Shown one piece after another: positions 10,001-19,021 of a DNA stretch of 64,000 nt (position 1 is its first letter; every line of letters starts with the position of its first letter). Under the pieces are notes generated by a model that saw only the letters and a program-made list of their open reading frames with translations, was not told the DNA's origin and ran no database searches. The stretch comes from Laspinema olomoucense D3b (lineage in GTDB: Bacteria; Cyanobacteriota; Cyanobacteriia; Cyanobacteriales; Laspinemataceae): NCBI RefSeq assembly GCF_025370785.1, contig NZ_JAMXFA010000005.1, forward strand, positions 173,508 to 237,507, written 5' to 3'. Position numbers and translations under genes: made by a program.

Positions 10001-10378
10001 CTAAACCGTCGGTTGCTTGGAAATATGTAACTGAATTTTCTCCAATAACCGAGGAAACTCCACGGGTTTGGTGTCATAATCATCGCATCCTGCCGCCAGA
10101 CATTTCTCGCGATCGCCAGACATGGCATGAGCAGTTAATGCAATAATCGGGATCCATTGAGTATCCGGTGCCGCTTTAATCCGTCGGGTTGCTTCCCACC
10201 CATCCAGTACCGGCAAACTCATATCCATCAAAATCAAGTCAGGTGTTTCGGCATGAGCCATTGTGACGCCTTGTCCGCCATCGACGGCTACGATGACCTC
10301 ATAGCCCCGACGCTTCAGACGACGCAATAGCATATCCCGATTCATTTCATTATCTTCTACCAACAGGATCTTATGCAT
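10001..10378 (-). CDS. Single-domain response regulator
   Basis: 125 residues forming one CheY-like receiver: HKILLVEDNEMNRDML (acidic pocket), the acceptor Asp in LILMDMSLPVLDG, Thr in IALTAHAM and Lys in DTKPVEFPRL. There is no output domain, so it acts by protein contact or as a phosphorelay intermediate. The wording closely resembles receivers paired with multi-PAS hybrid kinases in cyanobacteria. It lies upstream of, and on the same strand as, the six-PAS kinase but is 630 bp away. Confidence 0.88.
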   Translation of the reverse strand: MHKILLVEDNEMNRDMLLRRLKRRGYEVIVAVDGGQGVTMAHAETPDLILMDMSLPVLDGWEATRRIKAAPDTQWIPIIALTAHAMSGDREKCLAAGCDDYDTKPVEFPRLLEKIQLHISKQPTV

Positions 10379-10834
10379 TGCTTTCGGGTTCCCTTTGCTC
10401 CCCTTACTGTACGCCTTCCTTAAGGCTTTGTAGCATAACGCTCATTTCCGCGCATCGATATTATTGCCCAGTTTCAACGCCAAGGTTGCTTTTTGGCGCG
10501 AATGGCTTAAAATCTCAGCGGGGTCAGTCTGAATGCCCGGTTTGGCATGGATCGTCTTGTTCTGTTGAACCCCTAACGATCGCGACCCTAATTTGGGCAT
10601 CAATCTCCCGCCTAGGACCCATTTTCTATAAACTTACAAACCTATCTCCCTCTGCAACAATACTGCCCTAGCTGATTTTGCAGTCACAACGATCCGCTCC
10701 TCCTCCAGTGCCTTTCTTAATTTACTTTACTTGATCGCCACTCTTCCACAAGTCACCGAACGGAACTGACTCAACGGACCGGAATTCTCCCCCACCCCGA
10801 CCCTCGATCCACCGATCCCCCGATCCACCGATCT
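10379..10834. other. Intergenic region, divergent promoters expected
   Basis: About 450 bp between divergently transcribed genes. Just before the ABC gene there is a short tandem ATCCACCGATCCCCCGATC-like run (10807-10833). No gene is seen. Confidence 0.5.
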
Positions 10835-11617
10835 ATGTCCTTACCACATCCCCCTGTTAACGATTCAGTTGTAGAATTTTGGAATGTCACCTTTCGGCTG
10901 AATCAGCGCAATTTAGTCTCCAATTTGAATTTTAAAGTCAACCGGGGTGAAGCCTTAGTGCTGATCGGACGCAGTGGCAGCGGCAAAAGCACCACGATCG
11001 CCCTGATGGATGCACTCCGAATTCCCACCAATGGCGAGGTCCTCGTCGAGGGCAAACCCACCACTCAATGGGACCCCATTCAGTTACGGCGACGCATGGG
11101 CTATGTCATTCAAGACATCGGTTTATTTCCCCATTTCACCGTTGCTAAAAATGTAGGTCTCGTCCCGTCTCTTCAGGGGTGGGACCGCGATCGCATCCAG
11201 AACCGAGTCACCGAACTCCTCGAACTCGTCGGTTTAGAACCCCAACATTTCCTCAACCGCTACCCTCACCAACTCTCCGGGGGTCAACGCCAGCGGGTCG
11301 GCGTCGCCCGTGCACTAGCCGCTGATCCCCCCGTTTTGCTCATGGATGAACCCTTTGGGGCCGTGGACCCCATTACCCGCCTGGAACTCCAACGGGAATT
11401 TAAACACCTGCAACAGCAACTTGGCAAAACCGTAATATTTGTCACCCATGACATTCATGAAGCCTTGCGCTTGGCAACCCGCATCGGCTTGATGCAGGAT
11501 GGCAAAATGGTCCTGTTAGGCACTCCGTCCGAATTTTTGCAATCCGAACATCCCGAGGCGCAAGCCTTTATCCGCTGTCTCCCCACTCCCACCTACAATG
11601 GAACCGCTGATTTTTAG
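10835..11617 (+). CDS. Osmoprotectant/choline-type ABC transporter ATPase
   Basis: 260 residues with Walker A GRSGSGKSTT, a Q loop (GYVIQDIGLFPH), signature LSGGQRQRVGVARAL, Walker B VLLMDEPFGAVD and a switch His in FVTHDIHEA. The sequence is of the OpuBA/ProV class that energises uptake of quaternary ammonium compounds such as glycine betaine or choline. It has no C-terminal CBS domains, unlike longer OpuAA/ProV proteins. It is first of three same-strand genes (ATPase, permease, binding lipoprotein), supporting one import system. An AGAAACCGGGTTTCT palindrome, a motif common in this genome, lies 20 bp downstream. Confidence 0.87.
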   Translation: MSLPHPPVNDSVVEFWNVTFRLNQRNLVSNLNFKVNRGEALVLIGRSGSGKSTTIALMDALRIPTNGEVLVEGKPTTQWDPIQLRRRMGYVIQDIGLFPHFTVAKNVGLVPSLQGWDRDRIQNRVTELLELVGLEPQHFLNRYPHQLSGGQRQRVGVARALAADPPVLLMDEPFGAVDPITRLELQREFKHLQQQLGKTVIFVTHDIHEALRLATRIGLMQDGKMVLLGTPSEFLQSEHPEAQAFIRCLPTPTYNGTADF

Positions 11618-11753
11618 GCGTTCCTATCCTGGGGACCAGAAACCGGGTTTCTGGCGTAGATTTGCCCGTGATTGCCATCAATTGGGACAAGAAACCCGGT
11701 TGATCACCCCTTGCGCTATAAATCCATCTTTGTCCACTTTATCAGCCTGAATA

Positions 11754-12386
11754 ATGGATGAGTTTTTTCTGATTCGATATAGCCCAGAAATTTTACGTCG
11801 GAGTGGTGAACATTTATTTTTAGTGGCGATCGCCATTACTATTGCCACCACTGTCGGGATTCCTTTGGGCATTCTCATCACCCGAAAACCCCAGCTATCA
11901 TCAGGAATTTTGGGCGTTGCCAATATCCTGCAAACGGTTCCCAGTTTAGCCCTCTTTGGCTTTTTAATTTCCGTACCCATTATTGGCGGAATTGGGGCAG
12001 TTCCCGCCATCTTTGCCCTGACTTTATATGCCTTATTACCGATTATTCGGAATACCTATACAGGCATTATTGGGGTAGACCCAGCCATTCGTGAGGCGGG
12101 AAGGGGAATGGGGATGACCGATTGGCAATTGCTTTCTCAAGTCGAAATTCCCTTGGCAATGGGGGTGATTTTAGCTGGGGTGCGAGTTTCTACGGCTATC
12201 TCGGTGGGAACGGCGACTATTGCGGCGGCGATCGGGGCTGGTGGATTGGGGGCGTTGATTTTTCAAGGGATTTCGATGGTGAACAATCAACTCATTTTAG
12301 CTGGGGCTGTTCCCGCAGCGGCGATCGCCTTAATTGCCGATGGGGCGATCGGCTGGCTTGAACATCAATTAACGGTCAAAAAATGA
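11754..12386 (+). CDS. Osmoprotectant/choline-type ABC transporter permease
   Basis: 210 residues, almost entirely hydrophobic, with about five to six membrane spans (for example AIAITIATTVGIPLGILITR and ILQTVPSLALFGFLISV). The coupling-helix EAA-type loop is seen in IREAGRGMGMTDWQLLSQVEIPLA. The length and EAA sequence fit OpuBB/ProW-like permeases. Its stop overlaps the start of the binding-protein gene by four bases (ATGA), indicating translational coupling. Confidence 0.87.
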   Translation: MDEFFLIRYSPEILRRSGEHLFLVAIAITIATTVGIPLGILITRKPQLSSGILGVANILQTVPSLALFGFLISVPIIGGIGAVPAIFALTLYALLPIIRNTYTGIIGVDPAIREAGRGMGMTDWQLLSQVEIPLAMGVILAGVRVSTAISVGTATIAAAIGAGGLGALIFQGISMVNNQLILAGAVPAAAIALIADGAIGWLEHQLTVKK

Positions 12387-13312
12387 ACGCCAAACACTTT
12401 TTATTGGTAGCAGTTTGTACCCTCAGTTTTGGGGTCGTTACCGGATGTAAAACTGACAACTCCCGCCCCAGCAGAAGGGCTGATATTGTGATTTGCTCTA
12501 AAAATTTCACAGAGCAAAATATCCTCGGTGAACTCCTCGCCCAACAAATAGAATCCCAAACCGATTTAACAGTCGATCGCCAGTTAAATTTAGGGGGTAC
12601 ATTCCTCTGTCATGATGGCCTCAGAACCGGACAAATTGATGCTTATGTGGAATATACTGGCACCGCTTTTACAGCAATTTTAAACCAAGCCCCCATTTCC
12701 GACGCTGAAACAGTTTACCAGAACGTTAAACAAGCCTATCAAGACCAATTTAACTTAACCGTCATGCCTCCATTAGGCTTTAATAATACCTTTGCCATCA
12801 TGGTCCGAGGAGAAGATGCGCGGAACTTAAATTTAAAAACTCTCTCCGATGCCGCTGAATATACCCCCCAATGGACAGCGGGATTTGGCTATGAATTTAT
12901 GAGTCGGGAAGATGGTTTTCCTGGCTTGGCTGCCACCTATCAGTTAACCTTTGCCCGCCCTCCCGAAGTCATGGATTTAGGATTAATGTATCGGGCCTTA
13001 GTTTATAAAAAAGTGGATTTAATTGCCGGAGATTCTACTAATGGATTAATTGACAAATTGGGATTAGTGGTGCTAGAAGATGATAAAAAATATTTTCCCC
13101 CTTATCAAGCCGTCCCAATAATTCGGACTGAGACTTTGGAAAAATATCCCGAGTTAGAATCGGCCATTCTCCAACTGGCGGGATTAATTTCCGAAGCAGA
13201 AATGCAACAAATGAATTATCAAGTTGATGGGGAATTTCGCCGATATGAGGAAGTAGTGCGCGAGTTTTTGGCATCTAAAGAGTCATTGAAATCCGGGAAT
13301 GAGTCAGAATAG
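12383..13312 (+). CDS. Osmoprotectant/choline-binding lipoprotein of the ABC transporter
   Basis: 309 residues. The N-terminus is a lipoprotein signal: a hydrophobic stretch ending in the lipobox VTGC (Cys at about residue 22). The mature part is of the OpuAC/OpuBC fold: VICSKNFTEQNILGELLAQQ, then LRTGQIDAYVEYTGTAF and DLIAGDSTNGLID, where Tyr residues of the binding box recognise the quaternary amine. It is the third gene of the operon. Whether the ligand is betaine, choline or proline betaine cannot be read directly. Confidence 0.87.
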   Translation: MNAKHFLLVAVCTLSFGVVTGCKTDNSRPSRRADIVICSKNFTEQNILGELLAQQIESQTDLTVDRQLNLGGTFLCHDGLRTGQIDAYVEYTGTAFTAILNQAPISDAETVYQNVKQAYQDQFNLTVMPPLGFNNTFAIMVRGEDARNLNLKTLSDAAEYTPQWTAGFGYEFMSREDGFPGLAATYQLTFARPPEVMDLGLMYRALVYKKVDLIAGDSTNGLIDKLGLVVLEDDKKYFPPYQAVPIIRTETLEKYPELESAILQLAGLISEAEMQQMNYQVDGEFRRYEEVVREFLASKESLKSGNESE

Positions 13313-13325
13313 ACTGGGGAAAAAC

Positions 13326-14681
13326 TCACTTAATCGGGTTTCCCTGTTTCTGGAGAATCAGGTTCGGCATTCTCCCGATCCAAAATAAGCGGGTTGCCGT
13401 TACACCCATCAGGATTGCACCTGTGATGAAACAAGCACTGTATCCATAAGAAACAGCCATCATCCCGCCCACTAAACTGCCGATAATTGTGGCAATTCCA
13501 ATTAGGGAATTATAGGAACCCATTGCGATCGCTTCCTGACCTTTGGGGGCAAGTGTGGCAACGATGGTGGTGCTAGAAATGCTAATTGCCGCCCAAGTCA
13601 ACCCGGTTAAGAGGTGCGCCACGCCAACAATGGGCAAACTCAGGGGATGGACAGGCATGATCGCCACGAGGGAGAAAATCAGGAAAACAGCAACTCGGAT
13701 GGCAGTCGCCCCAGCTTGTAGCTGAACCCCTTTGCGTTTTTGGACAAAACGCGCCATTGGCAGATAAAAGAATGCCTCGATCGCCGCTTTACCCATAGTG
13801 ATGAGTAAAACTTGGGTATTGGTTGCCCCTAAATGGGTGGTGAGAAAAATGGGAAAGGGGACAAAAACGACATTCACGGCAAAGAAAAAGACCGCTGCAC
13901 AAGCATAGTAAAGCAGCAGGGGACGGGAGAGTTTGTGAAGCAGGTTCACGCCCCATGACGGATGCAGGATAAAATACAGCATTCGCGAGGAATAAAACAT
14001 TGCCCGTCTTTCGATGACTGCTACAGAGATCACGTCATGTAACTCGGGCTGATACTGGCGGTGTTGTGAACTCTTGCGGGGTTCTTTTACCCATTTGCAG
14101 CAGAGAATTAAGCTGACTGTAGCGGCACAACTGGCTAAGATTAACAGCGATCGCAGTCCCATACTCGTCCAGTGGATGGGAATGAAGGCTAACCAACTGG
14201 CCCCCAAGAGAACGCCCCCCACAAAACTCCAGCCGGAAATTTGATAAAATCTACCAAAAGCACTGGCCCATCGGTCTTCGGGGTTGCCATCGATGACCAG
14301 GGCGGAGGCAACTGGGGTAATGGCGGCCATGAGAAATGCGCCCAGGGTACAGAATATCATGACTTGCTCGATTCCCTGGGCGATCGCCGTGAGTGCGGTA
14401 CAGAGGGCAAACCCGCAAAATCCTAGGATGAGGAAGGGTCGGCGCAGTTTGAGGCGATCGGAAAGGTTGCCCCAGACAATAAAGGCAATGACACCAGCTA
14501 GAGACGTCAGGGAGTGCACTCGTCCGACATCGGTGACACTACCATTGACGGTTTGAACGATAAATAAGGGCAGCAGGGTAATTAATAACGCTTCGCCTAA
14601 TTTATACGGAACAAAGACAAAAAACCAAAGCGGTACCGTGAGGTGTGATAACCGGAAGGGGTTGATTAAGGAAAGATTCAT
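13326..14681 (-). CDS. Major facilitator superfamily transporter
   Basis: 451 residues from the ATG at 14681; an in-frame ATG 63 bp upstream would add a non-hydrophobic leader. Twelve hydrophobic segments can be counted. The MFS loop 2-3 signature reads WGNLSDRLKLRRPF (G-x-L-[SA]-D-R pattern), and a longer cytosolic loop containing EPRKSSQHRQY separates the two halves. The substrate is unknown. It converges on the ABC operon, the two stops lying 13 bp apart. Confidence 0.8.
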   Translation of the reverse strand: MNLSLINPFRLSHLTVPLWFFVFVPYKLGEALLITLLPLFIVQTVNGSVTDVGRVHSLTSLAGVIAFIVWGNLSDRLKLRRPFLILGFCGFALCTALTAIAQGIEQVMIFCTLGAFLMAAITPVASALVIDGNPEDRWASAFGRFYQISGWSFVGGVLLGASWLAFIPIHWTSMGLRSLLILASCAATVSLILCCKWVKEPRKSSQHRQYQPELHDVISVAVIERRAMFYSSRMLYFILHPSWGVNLLHKLSRPLLLYYACAAVFFFAVNVVFVPFPIFLTTHLGATNTQVLLITMGKAAIEAFFYLPMARFVQKRKGVQLQAGATAIRVAVFLIFSLVAIMPVHPLSLPIVGVAHLLTGLTWAAISISSTTIVATLAPKGQEAIAMGSYNSLIGIATIIGSLVGGMMAVSYGYSACFITGAILMGVTATRLFWIGRMPNLILQKQGNPIK

Positions 14682-14965
14682 CGAATCGGTATGGGTTGTA
14701 GGGTTAGAAAAAAACGAGCCAATTGCACCCCAGTAAACTTGCAAATTAAAAATAAAATTGATGCAAATTTAGAATGATTACCTACTCTAATTCGACGGAG
14801 CTATTGGGCTAAAAGTGCCTGTGTATCAGGTATCCGCAAAAATACGGACTCTTGGAGATCCCTTTTTTAATCTTTTGTTTATTTTTAATATCTGCAATCT
14901 TGTTTCGGTTCCATCCGGGCCGATCGCCTCATTTTTACCTGCCACTCTCCTTCCGGCTGATACCA

Positions 14966-14989
14966 CAAAAAAACCCGCCGTAGCGGGTT
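14966..14989 (-). terminator. Probable terminator downstream of petL
   Basis: Read on the minus strand, AACCCGC-loop-GCGGGTT is followed by a run of T. It lies about 110 bp beyond the petL stop. Confidence 0.55.
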
Positions 14990-15006
14990 GTATGCGCTTT
15001 CCCAAT

Positions 15007-15068
15007 AAAAACCCGCACCCTCAAGGGTGGGGCTACACGGACAAAGCCCGCCTGCGCGGGCTGAAGAG
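15007..15068. repeat. Dispersed GC-rich repeat, related to the 117-bp tandem repeat
   Basis: The sequence CCTCAAGGGTGGGGCTACAC followed by GGACAAAGCCCGCCTGCGCGGGCTGAAGAG recurs nearly unchanged in the tandem array at 47.29-47.76 kb. The GCCCGC/GCGGGC arms form a hairpin. It is an intergenic dispersed repeat of this genome. Confidence 0.7.
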
Positions 15069-15100
15069 TAGGGTTAGGTCTTTGGCAACAGGATTGGGGA

Positions 15101-15196
15101 TTAGATCAGTTTGACGGCACGCAATCCAAACATGATCACGACTGCACTGACGAAGGCTCCACCGACAATCAAAGCGTAAGCAAGGACTCCAGACAT
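15101..15196 (-). CDS. petL: Cytochrome b6f complex subunit PetL
   Basis: A 31-residue single-span membrane protein from the ATG at 15196, preceded on its strand by GGAGATACTTCTC. The sequence [15 protein letters not shown]...FGLRAVKLI matches cyanobacterial PetL in length, in the AY near residue 6 and in the C-terminal FGLR...K(L/I) motif. PetL sits at the periphery of the b6f complex in the thylakoid membrane and stabilises the dimer. Longer frames through this start code for unrelated residues. The gene is divergent from aroB. Confidence 0.8.
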   Translation of the reverse strand: MSGVLAYALIVGGAFVSAVVIMFGLRAVKLI

Positions 15197-15290
15197 TGAG
15201 AAGTATCTCCATTTAAAATCGCTACCCACCATTGAATCATGGCTTGCGATACAATACAGCCCTCTAGGTTTAGTGAATGGGTTGTTTACC

Positions 15291-16385
15291 ATGCCGTCTG
15301 TTATCCGCGTCAATCTGCCCCAGGACTCTTACGATATTGCGATCGCCCCTCAATCCTTAGATCAACTCGGGGAGCAAATGCAGCCTTTAAAGTTGGGGAA
15401 AAAAGTCTTAGTGGTGTCTAACCCCGTGGTGGATCGACGGTATGGCGACTGCCTCCGGTCCTCCTTAACCGCAGCGGGATTTGATGTCTCTACCTGCATC
15501 CTGACGGCAGGAGAACAATACAAAACCCTGCGATCCATCCAAAAAATTTACGATGCGGCCCTGGAACAGCGCCTAGAACGGTCCTCCACAATGGTTGCTT
15601 TAGGTGGTGGGGTCGTGGGAGATATGACCGGATTTGCAGCGGCGACTTGGTTGCGTGGGATTAATTTTGTCCAAGTCCCCACCACCCTGTTAGCAATGGT
15701 AGATGCTTCAATTGGGGGCAAAACTGGGGTGAATCATCCCCAGGGGAAAAATCTGATAGGGGCATTTTATCAACCGCAGTTGGTGGCGATCGACCCCGAG
15801 GTGCTAAAAACGCTCCCAGCCCGGGAATTTCGAGCCGGAATGGCCGAGGTGATTAAATATGGGGTGATTTGGGATTCGGAATTATTCACCCAAATGGAAC
15901 AAGCAAAGCGCTTAGATCAGTTGCGTTATGTAGATGCCGGATTTTTGGAAGAAATTCTCGCCCGTTCTTGCCAAAGTAAAGCGGATGTGGTGGGCAAAGA
16001 TGAAAAAGAAGCAGGATTGCGGGCAATTCTGAATTATGGTCACACGATAGGTCATGCGGTGGAAAGTTTGACTCACTATAAAGGGATGAATCATGGGGAA
16101 GCAGTGGCAGTGGGGATGGTGGCGGCATCGCGGTTAGCGGTGGCGTTGGGACTTTGGGATGAGGAGTGCGATCGCCGTCAGTTTGCCTTGATTGAAAAAG
16201 CTGGGTTACCGACGAAATTACCGGACGGATTGAATCTTGAGGAGATTATTGACACGCTGCAAACGGATAAGAAAGTGAAAGATGGACAAGTGCGGTTTGT
16301 GTTACCCACGCAAATCGGTGCGGCAACTGTGAGCGATCGCGTGACGTCAGATTTGATTCGTCAGATATTGCCGGAAATGCAGTAA
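15291..16385 (+). CDS. aroB: 3-dehydroquinate synthase
   Basis: 364 residues from the ATG at 15291 (an ATG 18 bp upstream is in frame but less family-like). It carries the NAD-binding [15 protein letters not shown], the substrate loop [20 protein letters not shown] and metal ligands in [12 protein letters not shown] and [12 protein letters not shown] (Glu, His, His). AroB converts DAHP to 3-dehydroquinate, the second step of the shikimate pathway, in the cytoplasm. The length is normal for the family. Confidence 0.96.
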   Translation: MPSVIRVNLPQDSYDIAIAPQSLDQLGEQMQPLKLGKKVLVVSNPVVDRRYGDCLRSSLTAAGFDVSTCILTAGEQYKTLRSIQKIYDAALEQRLERSSTMVALGGGVVGDMTGFAAATWLRGINFVQVPTTLLAMVDASIGGKTGVNHPQGKNLIGAFYQPQLVAIDPEVLKTLPAREFRAGMAEVIKYGVIWDSELFTQMEQAKRLDQLRYVDAGFLEEILARSCQSKADVVGKDEKEAGLRAILNYGHTIGHAVESLTHYKGMNHGEAVAVGMVAASRLAVALGLWDEECDRRQFALIEKAGLPTKLPDGLNLEEIIDTLQTDKKVKDGQVRFVLPTQIGAATVSDRVTSDLIRQILPEMQ

Positions 16386-16424
16386 GTCCGGTTCACCTTG
16401 GAGAGTCCGCAAGAGGGGGATACC

Positions 16425-16874
16425 ATGAGCAAGTATGACAAACTGTTCCAAACTTATGCCAAATCAACGGAAAAACTCACGCCTGTAGAAGCGTTGTTTG
16501 CCATTACGCTGATTGTGGTTTATGCCGATGGTGAAATGTCTGAACAACAATCGGAGTTACTCCATCAGTTGATGGCAAGTGGGGCGATGAAGGGGTATGA
16601 GGTAGAAGATATCTCCAAAATTTCGGCCAAAGTGGATAAAATTTGGGACCGTCAAGGGACTTCGGCTTTGTTTAATGCCGCCATTGAAGCTCTTCCCGAT
16701 GATATGGTTGAAGGTGCCTTTGCCGTAGCCGCCACCTTTGCAATTGTTGATGGGAAGGTGACGCCAGAAGAATCCCATTATTTGGATAAACTGGCTCACG
16801 CCCTGAAAATTCCGGCAGAAACAGCACCCCGACTGATTGCTGAAGCTTGGGACAATTATCGGCGATCGGAATAA
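16425..16874 (+). CDS. TerB-like (tellurite-resistance family) protein
   Basis: 149 residues from the ATG at 16425, preceded by AAGAGGGGG; an upstream in-frame ATG at 16398 lacks a good ribosome binding site. The all-helical protein shows two VVYADGEMSEQQ / AIVDGKVTPEESHYL type repeats, the paired acidic helix motifs of TerB/DjlA N-terminal domains that bind metal. Its function in cyanobacteria is unknown. It follows aroB by 40 bp and may be cotranscribed with it. Confidence 0.75.
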   Translation: MSKYDKLFQTYAKSTEKLTPVEALFAITLIVVYADGEMSEQQSELLHQLMASGAMKGYEVEDISKISAKVDKIWDRQGTSALFNAAIEALPDDMVEGAFAVAATFAIVDGKVTPEESHYLDKLAHALKIPAETAPRLIAEAWDNYRRSE

Positions 16875-16946
16875 TTAAAGCTTTGTGGGTCCTCTGTCCC
16901 TAGGGACGGGGACAGCTATTAAATTTATTGGACTTGAAGTAACGAC

Positions 16947-16979
16947 AGAGGCGATCGCCAATTAAATGCGATCGCCTCT
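16947..16979. terminator. HIP1-containing hairpin between convergent genes
   Basis: AGAGGCGATCGC at 16947-16958 pairs perfectly with GCGATCGCCTCT at 16968-16979 around a nine-base AT-rich loop. It sits between the stops of two convergent genes and could terminate either, although the T-tract is short. Confidence 0.5.
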
Positions 16980-17010
16980 AAATGTTGAACCAAAAATTCC
17001 CTAAATTCGA

Positions 17011-17346
17011 CTAGCCAACCATACTCTCTATACTCAGCGGCACCATATCGCCGCCGGTGGTTAAGCCTAATAACATGGGTTCTTGCGGTCGAATGAGTTT
17101 GCCGGTGAGGACACACCGTTCCTCCCGTTGGGCTGTTGCATCTAAACTGGCGCGAATATCGTCTCGGGAAAATGAAGGTCGATACTCTCCTGATTTTTGC
17201 TGGACGTAATTCCAGAGCACGTCTCGAATCAAGGCTTGGTATCCTTGATTGCCAGAAATGGCTTTGAGGCTTTCTTTCAGAGATCTCTCTAGGCGGATGC
17301 TGGTGACTTCCATTTCGGTGGTGGGTGTTCGAGTAATCGCAGACAT
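17011..17346 (-). CDS. Ribbon-helix-helix-like conserved protein
   Basis: 111 residues. The N-terminal part, MEVTSIRLERSLKESLKAIS, has the alternating strand followed by helices of CopG/Arc ribbon-helix-helix DNA-binding proteins. The rest (RCVLTGKLIRPQEPMLLGL) is conserved-looking but not recognised. No toxin partner is adjacent. It may be a small autoregulated DNA-binding protein; confidence in the fold is moderate. Confidence 0.55.
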   Translation of the reverse strand: MSAITRTPTTEMEVTSIRLERSLKESLKAISGNQGYQALIRDVLWNYVQQKSGEYRPSFSRDDIRASLDATAQREERCVLTGKLIRPQEPMLLGLTTGGDMVPLSIESMVG

Positions 17347-17785
17347 AACTTTTTTCCTCTGGAGGGTTTACATTCTCTGTAATATTAGTGTAGTATGTTT
17401 GGTGAAGAATTCAAGTCCTTGCTTTCAAAAAATCTAACCGTGAACTTTTTACCCCTCCTTCCTACAATCACTGGACTGTATGCCAATGGCTTGGGCCGTG
17501 ATGTTGATGCAGGCGATCGCCTCATGACATCGGCTATAGCTTTGGTGTCCATCGGGCGGGGTGAGTATGATAGGAATGCGGACCAAGATTTTGAGATGAG
17601 CGAGGAGTTTAAATCCACGTTAGGTCAGCTATCAGCATGGCCAAATATTCATAGCAGAAGCGGGAGGGATAGGCATCAAGTGCCGTATCCATCTAGGACG
17701 AGAAGACCCTAATAATAAGAGTTTTTTCAGCCCCCGCTTCCCCTAAATCAGGAAGTGGGGGCTGTTTTTTTTAAGGAGTCGAGTC
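17347..17785. other. Intergenic region ending in an orphan terminator
   Basis: About 440 bp. A 105-codon plus-strand frame (17395-17712) exists but has no ribosome binding site or family features and runs into the terminator at 17730. The terminator ends a plus-strand transcript that has no recognised gene, so an unrecognised small RNA or leader is possible here. Confidence 0.45.
17730..17774 (+). terminator. Strong intrinsic terminator upstream of the HNH gene
   Basis: AGCCCCCGCTTCC pairs with GGAAGTGGGGGCT and is followed by a run of eight T. The next gene starts 12 bp later behind AAGGAG, so this is either the end of an upstream RNA or an attenuator in the HNH leader. Confidence 0.8.
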
Positions 17786-18334
17786 GTGAATAGCATAAGT
17801 GACGTATTAACAAAATCGGTGGTGGTGTTTTCTAAAAACTACTTACCGATTAGCCGAGTCAACATTAAACGAGCAATTGTCCTGTTAATTGCAGGCAAGG
17901 CCGAACCCTTGGAATTAAGCGACGGCAGCAATAGCTATGACTTGGGTCTGGAAACCCCGAGAATGTATGAGGTGCGATCGCCTTCTCAGGTGGTGATGGT
18001 TCCGGACCATATCCGCCTAACCATTACAGGGACTGAACGGATTTGGAAGGTGCCTCCGGTCAACCGTCGGGAAGTCCTCAAACGGGACCACCATGCCTGT
18101 CAATACTGCGGCAGTACCAAACATTTAACCCTGGATCATGTCTTGCCTAAATCCCGAGGCGGGAGTCATAGTTGGGATAATGTCGTAACCGCTTGCATGA
18201 GTTGCAATTCTCGCAAGGGCGATCGCACTCCGATGGAAGCTGGAATGTCCCTCAAAAGCAAACTCAAGGCCCCCATCCACCCAGCCATCTCGTTTGCAGA
18301 ACAATTCTGGAGCGATTTGAAGGGCTACGAGTGA
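17786..18334 (+). CDS. HNH endonuclease-domain protein
   Basis: 182 residues starting at GTG behind AAGGAG. The C-terminal half is a classical zinc-bound HNH domain: CQYCGSTKHLTLDHVLPKS, then WDNVVTACMSCNSRKG. The two CxxC pairs bind Zn, and His in LDHV plus Asn in WDNVV are the catalytic HNH residues. The N-terminal half (VFSKNYLPISRVNIKRAIVL) is the conserved leader of a cyanobacterial HNH family. Its biological target is unknown; the gene stands alone. Confidence 0.85.
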   Translation: MNSISDVLTKSVVVFSKNYLPISRVNIKRAIVLLIAGKAEPLELSDGSNSYDLGLETPRMYEVRSPSQVVMVPDHIRLTITGTERIWKVPPVNRREVLKRDHHACQYCGSTKHLTLDHVLPKSRGGSHSWDNVVTACMSCNSRKGDRTPMEAGMSLKSKLKAPIHPAISFAEQFWSDLKGYE

Positions 18335-18572
18335 GATCAACCGGCGATTTGATGTACAATTTGTACACATTTTTGAGAGAAAAGCTCACGGGAAGCGGTT
18401 AGACGGAGTGAATCTGAGATGGGGAATTGCCAATCGTTCAATAAATTTTTGATGTTTCACAATTCCTAAGCACCTATACGCCCTTTTCTGTAAATCACAT
18501 AAGTTCGGGCAACTCAGACTCTCACTCAAGGGCGAAGCAAGAATAACTCACAAAGACGAGAGATCACTGGCA

Positions 18573-18968
18573 ATGCTGAAGTTCATTTATACTGAAACCG
18601 GCTTTAACCTAGAGCGTTTGCCTGACTCCATTGAGGAAGTCGTGGCGACCCGTGCCGTCGTGGCGATGCGAGTGGGTGAAAGCATGGCGATCGCACCCTC
18701 TAGCGCGTCGTTTTTACTGCCTGCCGATTTACCTGGACTAAAATTTCTGGAAGCTGAGGCATTAAACGATCCAGGCGACATGATTTCGATCTGCGTTGCC
18801 GATAGCGAGTATGTGGAAGTCAGCCTACGCGGGACTTGGATCTCTACGGATTCCCAGAACGATTTTGGGGTTTTTGTCACCGCCTTGAGCGATCGGGCTG
18901 AGTTTTATATACTCAAATGTTCTGAGGAAGCAAAGGCAGGAGTTTCCCTGCTTAAGGAAGTTGATTAA
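18573..18968 (+). CDS. Conserved cyanobacterial protein of unknown function
   Basis: 131 residues opening MLKFIYTETGFNLERLPDS. The pattern of alternating strands with FLLPADLPGLKFLE in the middle is typical of a conserved cyanobacterial family without an assigned function. There are no membrane segments or catalytic motifs that I can identify. The gene ends before a perfect 11-bp stem hairpin (18974-19006). Confidence 0.6.
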   Translation: MLKFIYTETGFNLERLPDSIEEVVATRAVVAMRVGESMAIAPSSASFLLPADLPGLKFLEAEALNDPGDMISICVADSEYVEVSLRGTWISTDSQNDFGVFVTALSDRAEFYILKCSEEAKAGVSLLKEVD

Positions 18969-18973
18969 AGCCC

Positions 18974-19006
18974 ATGAACCCAGGGTGATTTGAAAGCCCT
19001 GGGTTC
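18974..19006. terminator. Hairpin downstream of the 131-residue gene
   Basis: TGAACCCAGGG and CCCTGGGTTCA form an 11-bp perfect stem around TGATTTGAAAG. It has no long T-tract, so it is terminator-like rather than a proven terminator. Confidence 0.5.
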
Positions 19007-19021
19007 ATTCGGGGTGAGCTA

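Noticed and set aside
17395..17712. 105-residue plus-strand ORF
   Set aside because: No ribosome binding site, no recognisable domain, and the frame ends against a terminator; more like a leader or small RNA region.
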